Position numbers and translations under genes: made by a program. The notes under the pieces were generated by a model. The model had not been told where the DNA came from and made no database searches. It saw only the letters and a list, made by a program, of their open reading frames with translations. From Acidobacteriota bacterium (GTDB lineage: Bacteria; Acidobacteriota; Terriglobia; UBA7540), in NCBI GenBank assembly GCA_021789565.1, contig JAJYJL010000486.1:1-6500 (forward strand): a stretch of DNA of 6,500 nucleotides, written 5' to 3'. This document shows, piece after piece, positions 6,023 through 6,500 of this stretch (the stretch's first letter is position 1; each line of letters starts with the position of its first letter).

Positions 6023-6500
6023 TCAGTCCTGCCAGAAGTCCCTGAACCGATCCGGTGCCATCTCGGTGTAGCGCACGGTATGGATGATGCTCTTGTGTCC
6101 GAGGTAATGCTGGATGGCGCGGGTATCCTGCCCATCGTTCGCGAGCTTGAATCCGGCCGCGTGGCGCAGCATATGCGGGTGGACCGGAAAGCCGATGGCA
6201 GCCGCTTCGCCGGCCCGGGCAACCAGCTTGCGCACCGTGGACGTGGTCAGGGGTCCGCCGCGCTCGGTAACGAACACGTAGCTGCCTGTGCCTTCGCGCT
6301 TCAGGCGCCGTAGCGCCCGGATCTCTGGCCCGCGGAGCGGATGCGTAGAGGGCGATCCGTTTTTGAGCCGGTTAACATGCAGAAGGCCCTGGTCAAAGTC
6401 GATCTGATCCCAGCGCAGCGCAACGAGTTCGCCGACGCGTAGAGCGTGCCGGTAAGCAATCAGGATGATCGTGACATCCCGATGACCATGGCGGCCAATG
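6023..6500 (-). CDS. Tyrosine recombinase/integrase, FimB/XerD-like catalytic domain (N-terminus off the window)
   Basis: The frame is open from the right edge to TGA at 6023-6025 and gives 158 residues of a tyrosine site-specific recombinase. Numbering from the edge, the catalytic set is complete. Arg21 lies in ALRVGELVALRW and Lys46 in the beta-hairpin NRLKNG. His109 and Arg112 lie in HPHMLRHAAG, His135 in YLGHKS, and the nucleophile Tyr144 in VRYTE. The RLKNG...THPL stretch and the short tail resemble FimB/FimE-like recombinases of about 200 residues, so roughly the first quarter probably lies off the window. The enzyme cuts and rejoins DNA at specific sites to integrate, excise or invert segments. 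It is convergent with the restriction operon, and its GC (about 60-70%) exceeds that of the adjacent small ORFs. Which element it serves, and its att or inversion site, cannot be told from this window. Confidence 0.93.
   Translation of the reverse strand, partial: IGRHGHRDVTIILIAYRHALRVGELVALRWDQIDFDQGLLHVNRLKNGSPSTHPLRGPEIRALRRLKREGTGSYVFVTERGGPLTTSTVRKLVARAGEAAAIGFPVHPHMLRHAAGFKLANDGQDTRAIQHYLGHKSIIHTVRYTEMAPDRFRDFWQD

Noticed and set aside
6080..6313. + strand ORF of 77 codons opposite the recombinase
   Set aside because: The - strand carries all tyrosine recombinase catalytic motifs in this interval; the + frame is a shadow.
1..6500. CRISPR array, tRNA, rRNA or riboswitch
   Set aside because: No regularly spaced repeats, no cloverleaf-type sequence and no recognisable conserved RNA motif were seen on either strand.

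Overview
The window reads as an accessory (genomic island or plasmid) segment of a fairly GC-rich bacterium, most likely a proteobacterium. That placement rests on three things: roughly 60% GC in the large gene, strong Shine-Dalgarno sites, and HsdR and recombinase sequences of a type I associate with beta- and gammaproteobacteria. The sequence alone does not support a genus.

Positions 1-4853 are the distal part of a type I restriction-modification operon on the + strand. The C-terminal half of the specificity subunit HsdS (2-898) comes first. It shares a 4-bp ATGA overlap with a 314-residue phospholipase-D-like, single-HKD-motif protein (895-1839). Eleven bases later the motor/endonuclease subunit HsdR (1851-4853) starts. 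The methyltransferase gene hsdM is expected to the left of the window but is not visible. HsdS would supply DNA target recognition. HsdR would supply ATP-driven translocation and cleavage. The PLD-like gene is an extra, translationally coupled member of unknown role and is the least standard part of the operon.

Positions 4854-5814 hold small genes of unknown function. A 107-residue ORF (4869-5192) follows hsdR after 15 bp with an excellent ribosome binding site. Next is an AT-rich stretch (5193-5380) with what looks like a short frameshifted ORF. Two overlapping small ORFs follow (5381-5614 and about 5557-5814). GC falls to about 40% in parts of 5220-5400.

Positions 5815-6022 are non-coding and carry several small inverted repeats. 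From 6023 to the right edge, on the - strand, lies the C-terminal catalytic domain of a FimB/XerD-like tyrosine recombinase. It is convergent with the restriction operon and supports the mobile or island setting.

The most interesting points are the PLD-like protein embedded between hsdS and hsdR, the GC mosaicism of hsdS and the PLD gene against hsdR, the unknown genes coupled behind hsdR, and a duplicated stop-to-start junction motif flanking the 107-residue gene.
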